Assembly: GCA_947627625.1 (NCBI GenBank)
Contig: CANQWR010000008.1
Coordinates: forward strand, 21,284 to 85,283
Direction of reading: 5' to 3'
DNA length: 64,000 nucleotides
DNA from: an uncultured Ruminococcus sp.
GTDB taxonomy: Bacteria > Bacillota > Clostridia > Oscillospirales > Ruminococcaceae
A program made the translations under genes and the position numbers. Positions within the stretch are counted from its first letter, which is position 1; every line of letters begins with the position of its first letter. Of the stretch, positions 54,718 to 64,000 are shown piece by piece. Below the pieces are notes generated by a model, which saw only the letters and a list, made by a program, of their open reading frames with translations, did no database searches and was not told where the DNA came from.

Positions 54718-55788
54718 ATGGACAAATTTCGGGAATTATTCGAGGTGCTTCCTGAGGATATTCAGGCGGTTATGATAACGTCTGATGTAAACAGGAGGTA
54801 CTTCACAGGAATGAAGTCATCTGACGGAACGATACTTGCATTCAGGGACAAGGCGTATCTGATAATAGATTTCAGGTACATAGAAAAGGCGAGAAAGACG
54901 GTCACGACAGCGGAGGTAATTGAGCAGGAGAGACTGTTTGAGCAGATAAATTCCCTGATGAAAAAGCACGGTGCGAACAGGGTTGCGATAGAGTCGCAGA
55001 CCATGACTGTTATGGGCTTAAGCCGTATAAGGGAATTTTTGGACTTATACATAGACATTGACGAGAGCGACCAGCTTAGTGTCGCCATAAATTCTCTCAG
55101 AGTTATAAAGAGCGATTACGAGATCGACTGCATAAAAAGGGCACAGAGAATTGCGGAAAAATCTCTGAGAGATATACTTGAAATAATAGAAGAGGGAATG
55201 ACGGAGCGTGAGATAGCACTGGAGCTGAATCACAGAATGTTCATAAACGGTGCGGAGGACTTATCCTTTGAGACAATAGTGCTGTCGGGGGAGAATACTT
55301 CCATGCCGCACGGAGTGCCGTCGGACAGAATAGTCAGACGGGGGGACTTTATTCTTATGGACTTTGGTGCAGTCTTTAACGGCTACCACAGCGACATGAC
55401 AAGAACGGTCTGTGTGGGAGAGCCGAGCAGTGAGATGAGGGAGATTTATGATATAGTCCTTGAATCTCAGAAACTTGCTTTGGACAAAGCACGTTCGGGA
55501 ATAACTGGTGAGGAGCTTGACAGTATTGCACGTTCTTTTATAGAAAAACACGGCTATGGACAATTTTTCGGACACTCTCTCGGTCACGGTGTCGGACTTG
55601 AGATACACGAATTTCCGAACGTCTCACAGAGAAACAAAAATCTGCTTCCCGTTGGCAGTGTCGTGACGATTGAGCCGGGAATATATCTGGAGGGCAAATT
55701 TGGCGTGAGAATAGAGGATTTTGTCGTTCTGGACGAAAACGGCTGTGAGAACATGACAAATTTCCCGAAAGAGTTGATTTGTCTGTGA
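54718..55788 (+). CDS. M24 aminopeptidase P family (Xaa-Pro peptidase)
   Basis: A 356-residue pita-bread protease with an N-terminal creatinase-like domain and a C-terminal metallopeptidase domain. Metal ligands are seen in LMDFGAVFNGYHSDMTRTVC (two Asp), GHSLGHGVGLEIHEFPNVS (His), TIEPGIYLEG and VRIEDFVVL (Glu). It should cleave N-terminal residues next to proline. The start at 54718 is after GGGGGAG; the upstream frame from 54700 has none. Next is efp, behind its own promoter. Confidence 0.92.
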   Translation: MDKFRELFEVLPEDIQAVMITSDVNRRYFTGMKSSDGTILAFRDKAYLIIDFRYIEKARKTVTTAEVIEQERLFEQINSLMKKHGANRVAIESQTMTVMGLSRIREFLDLYIDIDESDQLSVAINSLRVIKSDYEIDCIKRAQRIAEKSLRDILEIIEEGMTEREIALELNHRMFINGAEDLSFETIVLSGENTSMPHGVPSDRIVRRGDFILMDFGAVFNGYHSDMTRTVCVGEPSSEMREIYDIVLESQKLALDKARSGITGEELDSIARSFIEKHGYGQFFGHSLGHGVGLEIHEFPNVSQRNKNLLPVGSVVTIEPGIYLEGKFGVRIEDFVVLDENGCENMTNFPKELICL

Positions 55789-55847
55789 GAATTTAATTGT
55801 TAAAAGACAATATTATTGTAAAATTTGTAAAAATATTCCGTTGGGTA

Positions 55848-55876
55848 TTGCAATCCCGAGAGAAATGTGTTAAAAT
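55848..55876 (+). promoter_or_regulatory. promoter of efp
   Basis: TTGCAA at 55848-55853, 17 bases, TAAAAT at 55871-55876; ATG at 55919. Confidence 0.68.
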
Positions 55877-55918
55877 AGAGTTATAATAATATGAATTGTT
55901 TAATGGAGGTATTTCACA

Positions 55919-56476
55919 ATGATTTCAGCAGGTGATTTCAGAAACGGCGTTACCTTTGAGCTGGACGGACAGGTAGTTCAGGTCATTGAGTTTCAGCACG
56001 TAAAACCGGGAAAGGGTGCGGCGTTCGTGAGGACGAAGTACAAGAACGTGATAACAGGTTCGGTTGTAGAGACTTCTTTCAACCCGACGGCAAAATTCCC
56101 GACAGCCTTTGTTGAGAGAAAGGATATGCAGTACAGTTACAACGATGGCGATTTGTACTACTTCATGGATATGGAGACATACGAACAGGTTCCCGTGAGT
56201 GCGTCCGTACTCAGTGACAGCTTCAAGTTTGTCAAGGAGGAGATGATATGCAAAATTCTCTCCTACAAGGGAAACATTTTCGGGGTAGAACCGCCCAATT
56301 TCGTTGAACTTGTCGTAACTCACACCGATCCCGGTTTCAAAGGTGACACTGCAACGAATGCGACAAAGCCCGCAACTCTTGAGACAGGTGCGGAGATAAA
56401 AGTACCGCTGTTCATAGACGAGGGCGAGAAGATACAGGTGGACACGAGAACAGGGGAGTATATGTCAAGGGCGTGA
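55919..56476 (+). CDS. efp: elongation factor P
   Basis: A 185-residue protein: [60 protein letters not shown], and C-domain [11 protein letters not shown]. It relieves stalls at polyproline. The tip residue in the PGKGAA loop is Lys. No earP, epmA or other modifying enzyme lies nearby. TGGAGGTAT precedes the ATG. Confidence 0.97.
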   Translation: MISAGDFRNGVTFELDGQVVQVIEFQHVKPGKGAAFVRTKYKNVITGSVVETSFNPTAKFPTAFVERKDMQYSYNDGDLYYFMDMETYEQVPVSASVLSDSFKFVKEEMICKILSYKGNIFGVEPPNFVELVVTHTDPGFKGDTATNATKPATLETGAEIKVPLFIDEGEKIQVDTRTGEYMSRA

Positions 56477-56509
56477 GTGTTCCGCTTTCGCCGAAAGGAG
56501 AGTATTTTT

Positions 56510-57280
56510 ATGAATCTCAGTGAAAAGTGTGCCTATCTCAAAGGACTTATGGACGGTCTTGAAATAGACACGTCCACAAAGGACGGTAAAGCCCTTGTCA
56601 GGATGTCGGAGATAATATCGGATGTCGTTGACTACGTTGAGGATATGCGTCTACAGATGGACAGCGTTACCGATTGGCTTTCAGATTTGGCAGATATGAG
56701 TGAGGATGCGGACGAGTCGGACTATGACGATGTGGACGAGCTTTGCGATGCGGACACCGACAGCGGTTGTCTTGAGAGTGACGTTGACTGTTCCGAGTGC
56801 GAGGGTTGTCCCGTAAAGGAGGAACCCGAGACAGCTGTGGAGGAGACTGCACCCGTTGAGGAGGAGACAGAAACGGCTGAGGAGAAGTCCGATATTGATG
56901 AGTACACCGAGGAGGAGCTTTCCGATATGCTTGACAGGTATATTGATGAGGAGCTTGCGGCAATCAGTGAGGCTGACGAGGACGATCCCGACGAGACGGT
57001 TGACGACGATGACGACGATGATACTGTTGAGGAGGAGACTGTCTCCGAGGACGACAGCGAGCCTGTGACCGAAACGGTTTCTGAAACGGAAGATGAGGAC
57101 GACGAGGAACTTGATATGGAAGAGGAAGAGGAACTCTATGAAGTTACCTGTCCGTCCTGTGACGAGACCGTCTTTGTCAGCGAGGAGACTCTCAATGCAG
57201 GTTCAATGAAGTGTCCGAACTGCGGGGAGCTGCTTGAATTTGACTATGACGGTATGACTATCGAGGACTTTGAGGACTAA
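56510..57280 (+). CDS. CD1247-type protein: helical domain, acidic region, zinc ribbon
   Basis: A 256-residue protein. The N-terminal about 55 residues (NLSEKCAYLKGLMDGLEIDT and STKDGKALVRMSEIISDVVD) match the CD1247 N-terminal domain of Clostridia. A highly acidic middle part (Asp and Glu runs near 175-190) follows, and then a C-terminal zinc ribbon with CPSCDETV and CPNCGELL. Function unknown. The start at 56510 follows AAAGGAG; ATG at 56477 lacks a site. It always seems to follow efp in related genomes, by recollection. Another Cys cluster, DCSECEGC, is near 100. Confidence 0.85.
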   Translation: MNLSEKCAYLKGLMDGLEIDTSTKDGKALVRMSEIISDVVDYVEDMRLQMDSVTDWLSDLADMSEDADESDYDDVDELCDADTDSGCLESDVDCSECEGCPVKEEPETAVEETAPVEEETETAEEKSDIDEYTEEELSDMLDRYIDEELAAISEADEDDPDETVDDDDDDDTVEEETVSEDDSEPVTETVSETEDEDDEELDMEEEEELYEVTCPSCDETVFVSEETLNAGSMKCPNCGELLEFDYDGMTIEDFED

Positions 57281-57381
57281 TAATTTTCTGAGTATTTTTG
57301 CGGACAGACTTAAAAAATCTGTCCGCAATGTGAATAAATAAAATAAAAATAAAATAAAATTTTTTATTTTTTGAAAATCCC

Positions 57382-57410
57382 TTGACAAACGGCTGAGAGT
57401 GTGATATAAT
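57382..57410 (+). promoter_or_regulatory. promoter of tRNA-Leu(CAA)
   Basis: TTGACA at 57382-57387, 17 bases, TATAAT at 57405-57410: full consensus at both boxes, as expected for a tRNA gene. Confidence 0.9.
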
Positions 57411-57430
57411 AGCATTGTTGTGAAGTGTGG

Positions 57431-57513
57431 GCAGATATGATGGAATGGCAGACATGGCAGACTCAAAATCTGCTGATAGCAATATCGTGTGGGTTCAAGT
57501 CCCACTATCTGCA
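57431..57513 (+). tRNA. tRNA-Leu(CAA)
   Basis: A type II tRNA: acceptor arms GCAGATA and TATCTGC pair exactly, anticodon stem GCAGA/TCTGC carries the loop CTCAAAA (anticodon CAA, codon UUG), the long variable arm TGATAGCAATATCGT fits Leu, and T-arm GTGGG-TTCAAGT-CCCAC is complete. The discriminator is A; CCA is not encoded. A hairpin terminator follows. Confidence 0.95.
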
Positions 57514-57518
57514 CTTGA

Positions 57519-57566
57519 AAAAGCGGAGATTTCCCGAATTTTGGGGAAGTCTCCGCTTTGTTTTTA
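57519..57566 (+). terminator. bidirectional terminator
   Basis: AAAGCGGAGATTTCCC and GGGAAGTCTCCGCTTT form a stem (one mismatch) around GAATTTTG, then GTTTTTATT. It ends the tRNA transcript and, in reverse, the amidohydrolase gene. Confidence 0.88.
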
Positions 57567-58376
57567 TTATAAATTCATGAAGTTCACAAAATTTTCGGCG
57601 AGAATCATTTTGTTTTCGCTCTCCGAAAAGCCCAGAGAGAGGAAATTTTCAAGTTCGTGGGAGTGGCTCCACATGGGGAAGTCCGAACCGAAAAAGCACT
57701 TCTCAACGCCGTAGGTGCGAATCATGTGTGCGGTTTTTTCACGGGGCATGAACGACATTGAACTGCTTATGTCGAACCAGATGTTCTCCTGACCCGAGAG
57801 GAACTCAAAAGCTTCGTCCCAACGCTGATACCCGCCGAGGTGTGCAGCCTGAATTTTCAGTTTGGGGAAATTTTTGTGTATATTGAGAACCCTTTGCGGT
57901 GCGGAGAAGTCATAGCGTTCGTCGCCGCAGTGGATAAGCAGGGGGAGGACACCCTCAATAAGCTCATATATTTTGAAAGCCTTTGGGGAGTCCGCATCAA
58001 ATTTCTGGAAATCGGGGTGCAGTTTGACACCTTTCAGACCGAGGTCGAGAATCTGCTGAATATCGGCTTGAAGATTTTCGGAATCGGGGTGAGTAGTGCC
58101 GAGACCGACAAAAGCGGGGTGTTTTTTGCACTCCTCCGCTATGAAGTTGTTTATGGAAGCGGTCTGGTGCGGGACTGTGGCGGTTGAGCAGACGAGATAA
58201 TTTGTGACACCTACTTTGTCACCGCTCTCTATGAGTTTTTCGCTCATACCGCAGGAGTACATGGGCAAATCGTAGAATCTGCCCGTGTTGGCGGTGGCGT
58301 TTTCGGCTATTTTTTTGGGGAAAATATGTGCATGGGCATCAATTATGCGATAATTTTCGGACATTTTATCGTACAT
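57567..58376 (-). CDS. amidohydrolase family metal-dependent hydrolase
   Basis: A 269-residue TIM-barrel protein of the Amidohydro_2 type. Metal-site motifs are IIDAHAHIFP, GVKLHPDFQ, LLIHCGDERYDF, AAHLGGYQRWDEA and FGSDFPMWSHS. Such enzymes hydrolyse or decarboxylate many ring substrates, and this one's substrate is not known. AAGGAGTGA precedes the ATG at 58376. It stands alone between two plus-strand units. Confidence 0.88.
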   Translation of the reverse strand: MYDKMSENYRIIDAHAHIFPKKIAENATANTGRFYDLPMYSCGMSEKLIESGDKVGVTNYLVCSTATVPHQTASINNFIAEECKKHPAFVGLGTTHPDSENLQADIQQILDLGLKGVKLHPDFQKFDADSPKAFKIYELIEGVLPLLIHCGDERYDFSAPQRVLNIHKNFPKLKIQAAHLGGYQRWDEAFEFLSGQENIWFDISSSMSFMPREKTAHMIRTYGVEKCFFGSDFPMWSHSHELENFLSLGFSESENKMILAENFVNFMNL

Positions 58377-58571
58377 TAAAAATCACTCCTTAATTATGTT
58401 AATAAATATTAAGACAGATAGACTGCATATATTATTATAAATCTTAGAGAAAAAATTGTCAAGGGGACAAATCGGGCGAGTTGTCCGCATTTATAATTTT
58501 GGGAATTTTCAGATCTCAGAAATATTTTTCAATATTTTTCAATATTTTTCAAAAAAAGTACATGACAGGGC

Positions 58572-58600
58572 TTGACAAAGGGAGAATTTTGTGATAGAAT
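58572..58600 (+). promoter_or_regulatory. promoter of rplU-prp-rpmA
   Basis: TTGACA at 58572-58577, 17 bases, TAGAAT at 58595-58600. Upstream, CAATATTTTT is repeated three times at 58519-58550. Confidence 0.85.
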
Positions 58601-58605
58601 AGGAT

Positions 58606-58686
58606 TACCGCTTGTGAACAGGTGGGTAAAGCAGTGAGAACTGCACCTGTCACAGCGAGTTTTTAAGGAAAAGGCAGGTGCCATAA
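58606..58686 (+). promoter_or_regulatory. ribosomal protein L21 leader candidate
   Basis: The leader directly before rplU has paired arms ACAGGTG/CACCTGT around GGTAAAGCAGTGAGAACTG, and the sequence AAGGCAGGTGCC at its end. L21 leaders with this position are known in Bacillota. Position and short hairpins support it; no model match was computed. Confidence 0.6.
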
Positions 58687-58998
58687 ATGTACGCAGTAAT
58701 TGAGACCGGAGGAAAGCAGTATCAGGTAAAAGAGGGGGACGTTATCTTTATAGAGAAACTGTCCGCTGAAGCTGACGAGACCGTGACTTTCAGCAAGGTA
58801 GTCGCAGTCGGAACAGACAAGGGTATCAAAGTCGGTACTCCATATGTCGAGGGAGCTTCTGTTGACGCAACAGTTGTAAAGAACGGCAAGTCCAAGAAGA
58901 TAACTGTTTTCACTTACAAGCCCAAAAAGGGTGAGAAGAGGAAGATGGGACACAGACAGCCCTACACTCAGGTAAAAATCGGAGCTATAAAGGCGTAA
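58687..58998 (+). CDS. rplU: 50S ribosomal protein L21
   Basis: A 103-residue protein: [40 protein letters not shown] and [19 protein letters not shown]. Complete L21. AAGGCAGGTG precedes the ATG. prp follows three bases later and then rpmA. Confidence 0.97.
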   Translation: MYAVIETGGKQYQVKEGDVIFIEKLSAEADETVTFSKVVAVGTDKGIKVGTPYVEGASVDATVVKNGKSKKITVFTYKPKKGEKRKMGHRQPYTQVKIGAIKA

Positions 58999-59001
58999 AA
59001 G

Positions 59002-59331
59002 ATGATAAGGGCGGATTTTTACAGGTCGGGCAGAGATATTTCGGGGTTTCGTATTGTCGGACACTCCGACTATGCGGACAGCGGTTCTGACATAGTCTGT
59101 TCGGCAGTCTCATCGGCGGTGCAGTTTGCCGTCAATCTCCTTGACGACTTTGGTTGCAGACCGAAAGTGTCATTGGGGGAGGATGCGGTCATAGATTGCA
59201 GGATACGCAAAGTGGACAGAAATTCAGCCCGAATTGCAGACGGACTCAGATTACATCTTATGTCCGTAGCGGAGGAATTTCCGAATAATGTCAAAGTAAC
59301 TGTTTTGGAGGTGCAATATGCTGAAGATTAG
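59002..59331 (+). CDS. prp: ribosomal-processing cysteine protease Prp
   Basis: A 109-residue protease with [20 protein letters not shown] (His and Cys of the active site) and [15 protein letters not shown]. Prp removes a short N-terminal peptide from L27 in Firmicutes. It lies between rplU and rpmA, its end overlapping rpmA by 14 bases. The L27 start here, [14 protein letters not shown], has the cleavage motif, so both enzyme and substrate fit. Confidence 0.95.
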   Translation: MIRADFYRSGRDISGFRIVGHSDYADSGSDIVCSAVSSAVQFAVNLLDDFGCRPKVSLGEDAVIDCRIRKVDRNSARIADGLRLHLMSVAEEFPNNVKVTVLEVQYAED

Positions 59332-59599
59332 TATGCAGTTTTTCGCCCACAAGAAGGGCGTTGGTTCTACAAAGAACGGCCGTGACTCAGAGTCAAAGAG
59401 ACTTGGCGTGAAGAGAGCAGACGGTCAGTTTGTAAAGGCGGGAAACATTCTCGTTCGCCAGAGGGGTACACACATTCACCCCGGTCAGGGCGTGGGTATC
59501 GGCTCGGACGACACTCTTTTTGCGAAAGTCAGCGGAAGAGTGAAATTTGAGAGAATGGGTCGTGACCGCAAGAAAGTCTCTGTGTACGCAGAGCAGTAA
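59318..59599 (+). CDS. rpmA: 50S ribosomal protein L27 with Prp-cleaved leader
   Basis: A 93-residue L27. MLKISMQFF is the N-terminal peptide removed by Prp, leaving [20 protein letters not shown] as the mature end at the peptidyl-transferase centre. [20 protein letters not shown] is the core signature. GGAGGTG precedes the ATG inside prp. Confidence 0.97.
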   Translation: MLKISMQFFAHKKGVGSTKNGRDSESKRLGVKRADGQFVKAGNILVRQRGTHIHPGQGVGIGSDDTLFAKVSGRVKFERMGRDRKKVSVYAEQ

Positions 59600-59614
59600 T
59601 CGAGGACTTTATGC

Positions 59615-59676
59615 AGGACGTGCTGTCACGTTGCAGTACGTCCTTATATCCCGAGCTTGTGGCTTGGGATTTTTGT
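59615..59676 (+). terminator. two hairpins after rpmA, second is the terminator
   Basis: First hairpin AGGACGTGCTG/CAGTACGTCCT at 59615-59644 without a U-run; second ATCCCGAGC/GCTTGGGAT with TTTTTG at 59648-59676. The gap to obg is then AT-rich. Confidence 0.82.
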
Positions 59677-59719
59677 TTATTATTTAATTATTTATTTATT
59701 ATTTATTTAATTATTATAA

Positions 59720-61006
<1,287 letters not shown>

Positions 61007-61014
61007 GTTTTGAT

Positions 61015-61431
61015 ATGGATTATATGAATGAACGGGAAGCAAACCTTTACAGCCCGCTGACACTCGCATTTCTCGGAGACGGCGTTTATGACACGCTTGT
61101 CAGGGAGTATCTTCTTGTGCAGGGCAACAAGCCCGTGGGGAGACTTCACGACGAGAAAGTGAAACTTGTCTGTGCGGAGTATCAGTCGGAAGCATATGGT
61201 CTGATTCTGGACGAACTGAGTGAGCAGGAGTTGTCTGTGCTGAAAAGGGGCAGAAATTCCGTGTCGGGGAACGTCCCCAAGCACGCAGAAACCGTGCAGT
61301 ACAGGAGGGCAACGGCTGTCGAGTGTCTTTTCGGGTATCTGTGGCTGACGGGACAGCACGAGAGATTGTACAGTCTTTTTGACTTTATAATTAAAAATAA
61401 TAACAGGGAGGAGGTTGAAAATCATGGATGA
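61015..61431 (+). CDS. mrnC: mini-ribonuclease III
   Basis: A 138-residue RNase III catalytic domain without a dsRNA-binding domain: LYSPLTLAFLGDGVYDTLVR, KLVCAEYQSEAY and RRATAVECLFGYLWLTGQHE. MrnC trims 23S rRNA ends in Bacillus. No strong ribosome site was found; an ATG at 61024 is an alternative start. It ends by overlapping the next gene by eight bases. Confidence 0.92.
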   Translation: MDYMNEREANLYSPLTLAFLGDGVYDTLVREYLLVQGNKPVGRLHDEKVKLVCAEYQSEAYGLILDELSEQELSVLKRGRNSVSGNVPKHAETVQYRRATAVECLFGYLWLTGQHERLYSLFDFIIKNNNREEVENHG

Positions 61432-61606
61432 AAGTAACAAGAAGGAGCTGAGCGAGATACTTTTTAGTGTCGGAACGGGCTTTGCGGTTGGATTTGTGAC
61501 GGGTGCACTGCTTGTCGCAATAATTGACTACTATGACGCAAAGAAGGAGAGACACGAGAGAATACGCAGGGATTCCGATGAAAATTACATCTCATCGGGA
61601 GATTAA
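61424..61606 (+). CDS. small single-span membrane protein
   Basis: A 60-residue protein with one span (FSVGTGFAVGFVTGALLVAI, about 13-35) and a basic C-terminal tail (DAKKERHERIRR), so the tail faces the cytoplasm. The Gly-rich span recalls YtxH-type proteins, without certainty. GGAGGAGG lies nine bases before the ATG at 61424, inside mrnC's end. Function unknown. Confidence 0.75.
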   Translation: MDESNKKELSEILFSVGTGFAVGFVTGALLVAIIDYYDAKKERHERIRRDSDENYISSGD

Positions 61607-61740
61607 AACAGGACAGAAATCTGTGTGACGGCTTGGGAGATAGGTCGTCATGCAGATTTGTCGAGGACAAGAGGTTTTGTATTTTTTAATTAAAGTTCGG
61701 ATTAAAGGTTAAAAATTATTAAAAAAGAGGAGAATAAATA

Positions 61741-62466
61741 ATGTCAGGACATTCAAAGTGGAACAATATAAAGAGAAAGAAAGAGGCTACAGATGCCATA
61801 AAGGGAAAGATTTTCACCAAAATAGGCAGAGAGATAACGGTAGTCGTGAGAGAGGGCGGTGCAGACCCCAACAACAACAGCAAGCTCCGTGACCTGATTG
61901 CAAAGGCAAAGGCGAACAACGTCCCGAACGAGAATATAGAGAGAGTTATAAAAAAAGCTGCCGGAGGTGAGGACAAGAACAGTTACGAGAATATAACTTA
62001 CGAGGGATACGGTCCCGACGGAGTAGCGGTTATAGTGGAGTGTCTGACCGACAACAGGAACAGGACGGCGGGCGATATACGTCACTATTTTGACAAATTC
62101 GGCGGTAATCTTGGTACAATAGGCTGTGTGTCGTTCATGTTTTCGAGAAAGGGAATAGTTATACTTGAAAACACAGGTCTTGACGAGGACACTGTTATGG
62201 AGGACGTTTTTGAGTGCGGTGGTGACGATTTTGACATGGACGAGGAGACTGTCGAGATAGAGTGCAACCCCGACAGCGTGCATTCAGTCCGTGAAGCTCT
62301 CACAGCAAAGGGCTATAACGTAATTTCTGCCGAATCTGAACAGATACCGTCAACTTACACTACTCTCACGAACGAGGAGAGCATAAAAAAGATGAATCTG
62401 TTGCTTGAACACCTTGAGGACAACGACGATGTCCAGAACGTCTACCACAACTGGGAGATGGCTTGA
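61741..62466 (+). CDS. YebC/PmpR-family regulator
   Basis: A 241-residue protein: MSGHSKWNNIKRKKEATDAI, GKIFTKIGREITVVVREGGA, NVPNENIERVIKKAAGG and a three-domain layout. YebC-type proteins regulate transcription or help ribosomes at polyproline; the role is not settled in this branch. AGAGGAGAATAAAT precedes the ATG. It ends with TTGA overlapping the next gene. Confidence 0.94.
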   Translation: MSGHSKWNNIKRKKEATDAIKGKIFTKIGREITVVVREGGADPNNNSKLRDLIAKAKANNVPNENIERVIKKAAGGEDKNSYENITYEGYGPDGVAVIVECLTDNRNRTAGDIRHYFDKFGGNLGTIGCVSFMFSRKGIVILENTGLDEDTVMEDVFECGGDDFDMDEETVEIECNPDSVHSVREALTAKGYNVISAESEQIPSTYTTLTNEESIKKMNLLLEHLEDNDDVQNVYHNWEMA

Positions 62467-62981
62467 AATTTATGAATATAGAAATATCAAAGGCAGAGAG
62501 TTTGCGGGAGTTGTCCGAAATAGCACAGCTTGCCGAAAAAATATGGCACGAGTGTTTTGTGGGGATAATATCTGTCGGACAGATAGACTACATGGTCGAG
62601 AAATTCCAGTCTTTTGAGGCAATGAAAGACCAGACGGAGAATCAGAATTATATATATTTCAGAGTTCTTGATAAAGGGGAACTTTGCGGATATTTTGCGG
62701 TTAAACCCGAACAGGGTACGAGATTTTTCCTCAGTAAACTATATCTGAGACAGGACAGGAGAGGTCTTGGGATAGCAAGTCTCATGATGAAAAAAGTTTT
62801 CGAGACTGCAAAAAAATTTAATAAAAAATCCGTCTATCTGACCGTCAACAAGCACAATGACCACGCAGTTGAAGTCTACAAAAAAATCGGTTTTGAGACC
62901 GTTGACAGCGTTGTGACGGACATCGGAAACGGCTATGTCATGGACGATTTTGTCATGGAGTATTTTTTTGAGAAGTCATAA
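62463..62981 (+). CDS. GNAT-family acetyltransferase
   Basis: A 172-residue GNAT protein: FFLSKLYLRQDRRGLGIASL carries the acetyl-CoA loop (RRGLGIA), and VYLTVNKHNDHAVEVYKKIG is the C-terminal motif. The substrate is unknown. TTG at 62463 overlaps the preceding stop and has GGGAG five bases before; ATG at 62472 would be 14 bases from it. Confidence 0.85.
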   Translation: MKFMNIEISKAESLRELSEIAQLAEKIWHECFVGIISVGQIDYMVEKFQSFEAMKDQTENQNYIYFRVLDKGELCGYFAVKPEQGTRFFLSKLYLRQDRRGLGIASLMMKKVFETAKKFNKKSVYLTVNKHNDHAVEVYKKIGFETVDSVVTDIGNGYVMDDFVMEYFFEKS

Positions 62982-63032
62982 AATTCCGCACCGTGAATAT
63001 AATTGACTAAAAATACACGGAGGATTTCGGAT

Positions 63033-63608
63033 ATGAATATAGCGGACTTGATTTTTCTGTCGGTGGGGCTTGCAACGGACGCATTTTCCGTGGCGGTGTG
63101 CAAAGGTCTTAGCATGAGGAAGATAAACTACAGAGGAGCTTTTATAACGGCACTCTTTTTCGGCGTATTTCAAGCGGGAATGCCTCTCATAGGCTATTTT
63201 CTGGGAGTTTATTTTGCAGATTATATAAATAAATTTGACCATTGGATAGCGTTTATACTGCTGAGTTTCATAGGCGGAAAGATGATTTTTGACAGTTGTT
63301 TCGGACAAGATGACGACGACACCGTATCCGCAGAGTACAGGCTTGACATGAAAGAACTTTTGATTTTGTCTGTTGCAACGAGTATAGACGCACTTGCGGT
63401 GGGGATAGTCTTTGCGGTGCAGGGGGACAGCATATTTCTGTCGGTGTCAATGATAGGGATAATAACTTTTCTGCTGTCTTTTCTGGGAGTGATAATAGGA
63501 AACCGTTTCGGCAGCAAGTACGAAAAAAAGGCACAGCTTGCGGGCGGTGCGGTGCTTGTGATAATAGGACTGAAACTTCTCCTTGAAGGAATCGGAATTA
63601 TAAAATAA
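63033..63608 (+). CDS. mntP: manganese efflux pump MntP
   Basis: A 191-residue protein with six hydrophobic spans and two half-repeats, LSVGLATDAFSVAVCKGLSM and LSVATSIDALAVGIVFAVQG, with the conserved Asp residues in the membrane. It exports Mn(II). The start at 63033 follows CGGAGG. No yybP-ykoY manganese riboswitch was noticed before it. Confidence 0.92.
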   Translation: MNIADLIFLSVGLATDAFSVAVCKGLSMRKINYRGAFITALFFGVFQAGMPLIGYFLGVYFADYINKFDHWIAFILLSFIGGKMIFDSCFGQDDDDTVSAEYRLDMKELLILSVATSIDALAVGIVFAVQGDSIFLSVSMIGIITFLLSFLGVIIGNRFGSKYEKKAQLAGGAVLVIIGLKLLLEGIGIIK

Positions 63609-63632
63609 AAGCTGTCTCAGGACAGCTTTTCA
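63606..63632 (+). terminator. terminator of mntP
   Basis: AAAAGCTGTC, loop TCAG, GACAGCTTTT: a perfect stem directly at the stop codon. Confidence 0.88.
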
Positions 63633-63746
63633 GCCTGTCAAAAAAGTCTAAAATCATTTTTTTGACCCTCAAAAAACGGCTCGAAAATAGCTATTCTACG
63701 TTAGCCGATTCCGACTTCTTTCCTTCAAAAGGGGTTTTTTTTACAA

Positions 63747-63938
63747 GCTGAGAAGTATAACAAGTTATACTTCTTTGCATAATCTGCCGTATTCATAGCA
63801 AATACGAACTCCGGAGATTTACAGACTAAAAAATAGTTGAATCACACAAAAGCAGAACTTTCATTTCTGAATTGTTCTGCTTTTTTATTTTTTTGTGTCA
63901 AATTGCATGAAAAAGTATAACTTGTTATACTTCTCAGC
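63747..63938 (+). mobile_element. MITE-like element with 26-bp inverted repeats
   Basis: GCTGAGAAGTATAACAAGTT and ATACTT at 63747-63772 reappear exactly inverted at 63913-63938. Each copy itself contains the palindrome AAGTATAAC-NN-GTTATACTT. The 192-base unit has no ORF and holds a hairpin AAAAGCAGAAC/GTTCTGCTTTTTT at 63849-63882. The sequence next to the right end, CAGCCTGTCAAAAAAGT, is also found at 63631-63647. Nothing else is recognised between 63633 and 63746. Confidence 0.6.
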
Positions 63939-63963
63939 CTGTCAAAAAAGTTCAGCCGAACGC

Positions 63964-63992
63964 TGGACTTTTTCGTATATAGGTGGTATAAT
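63964..63992 (+). promoter_or_regulatory. promoter reading out of the window
   Basis: TGGACT at 63964-63969, 17 bases, TATAAT at 63987-63992. It faces a gene beyond the window end that cannot be seen. Confidence 0.6.
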
Positions 63993-64000
63993 ATAGATAA

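Noticed and set aside
57567..58376. 115-codon plus-strand ORF inside the amidohydrolase gene
   Set aside because: The minus-strand frame carries all metal-site motifs, and the plus frame has no start signal.
62982..63032. Manganese (yybP-ykoY) riboswitch before mntP
   Set aside because: The gap is only about 50 bases and lacks the conserved motifs; transcription probably comes from upstream genes.

Overview
The window looks like chromosomal sequence of a cellulolytic gut or rumen Ruminococcus (Oscillospiraceae, Bacillota). Three secreted polysaccharidases (two GH9, one GH26) end in Ruminococcus-style dockerins, so the cell probably builds a cellulosome. The core-gene order is that of Clostridia, SD sequences are strong, and GTG and TTG starts are frequent. 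The species was not determined.

Region by region: (1) 1-4910 holds the 3' end of an L,D-transpeptidase gene, then a minus-strand operon (binding protein, two permeases, GH105 hydrolase) for uptake and cleavage of unsaturated pectin oligosaccharides. (2) 4911-7110 has GC-rich composite repeats around a lipoprotein class B PBP. (3) 7153-9841 is rpmG-secE-nusG-rplK-rplA, ending in a strong terminator without rplJL. (4) 9870-20711 is mostly minus strand: CBM-Ig-GH9-dockerin, GH9-CBM3c-dockerin with a previously untracked 34-codon ORF in its leader, VanZ and HD proteins, a plus-strand amidase, and CBM35-GH26-dockerin. (5) 20800-29817 is mixed: purA, a repeat-containing membrane protein, a lipoprotein, an AEC transporter, a ROK-type regulator, galE, a membrane-anchored protein and a thymidylate kinase. 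(6) 29869-53467 is a long plus-strand housekeeping run: infC-rpmI-rplT, then rRNA methyltransferase, dprA, topA, trmFO, plsX, rnc, radical SAM, smc, ftsY, XTP pyrophosphatase, yhbY, flavoprotein, nadD, yqeK, LCP, rsfS and leuS. (7) 53810-57513 is rpsU, aroQ, M24 peptidase, efp, a CD1247-type protein and tRNA-Leu(CAA). (8) 57567-63608 is an amidohydrolase (minus), rplU-prp-rpmA, obg, mrnC, yebC-type, GNAT and mntP. (9) The last 390 bases hold a MITE-like inverted-repeat element and an outward-facing promoter.

The most unusual features are an FtsY whose acidic region lies at the C-terminus, carrying three near-identical 59-residue repeats each with a basic-aromatic membrane-targeting-like motif; the short hydrophobic ORF between promoter and start of a dockerin GH9 gene; a membrane protein with repeated RRGxPTGVxxPVLDD motifs; and a family of modular GC-rich palindromic repeats in many intergenic gaps. 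No prophage, CRISPR array or complete insertion sequence was seen. No database or folding program was used; family names rest on recognised motifs and architecture.
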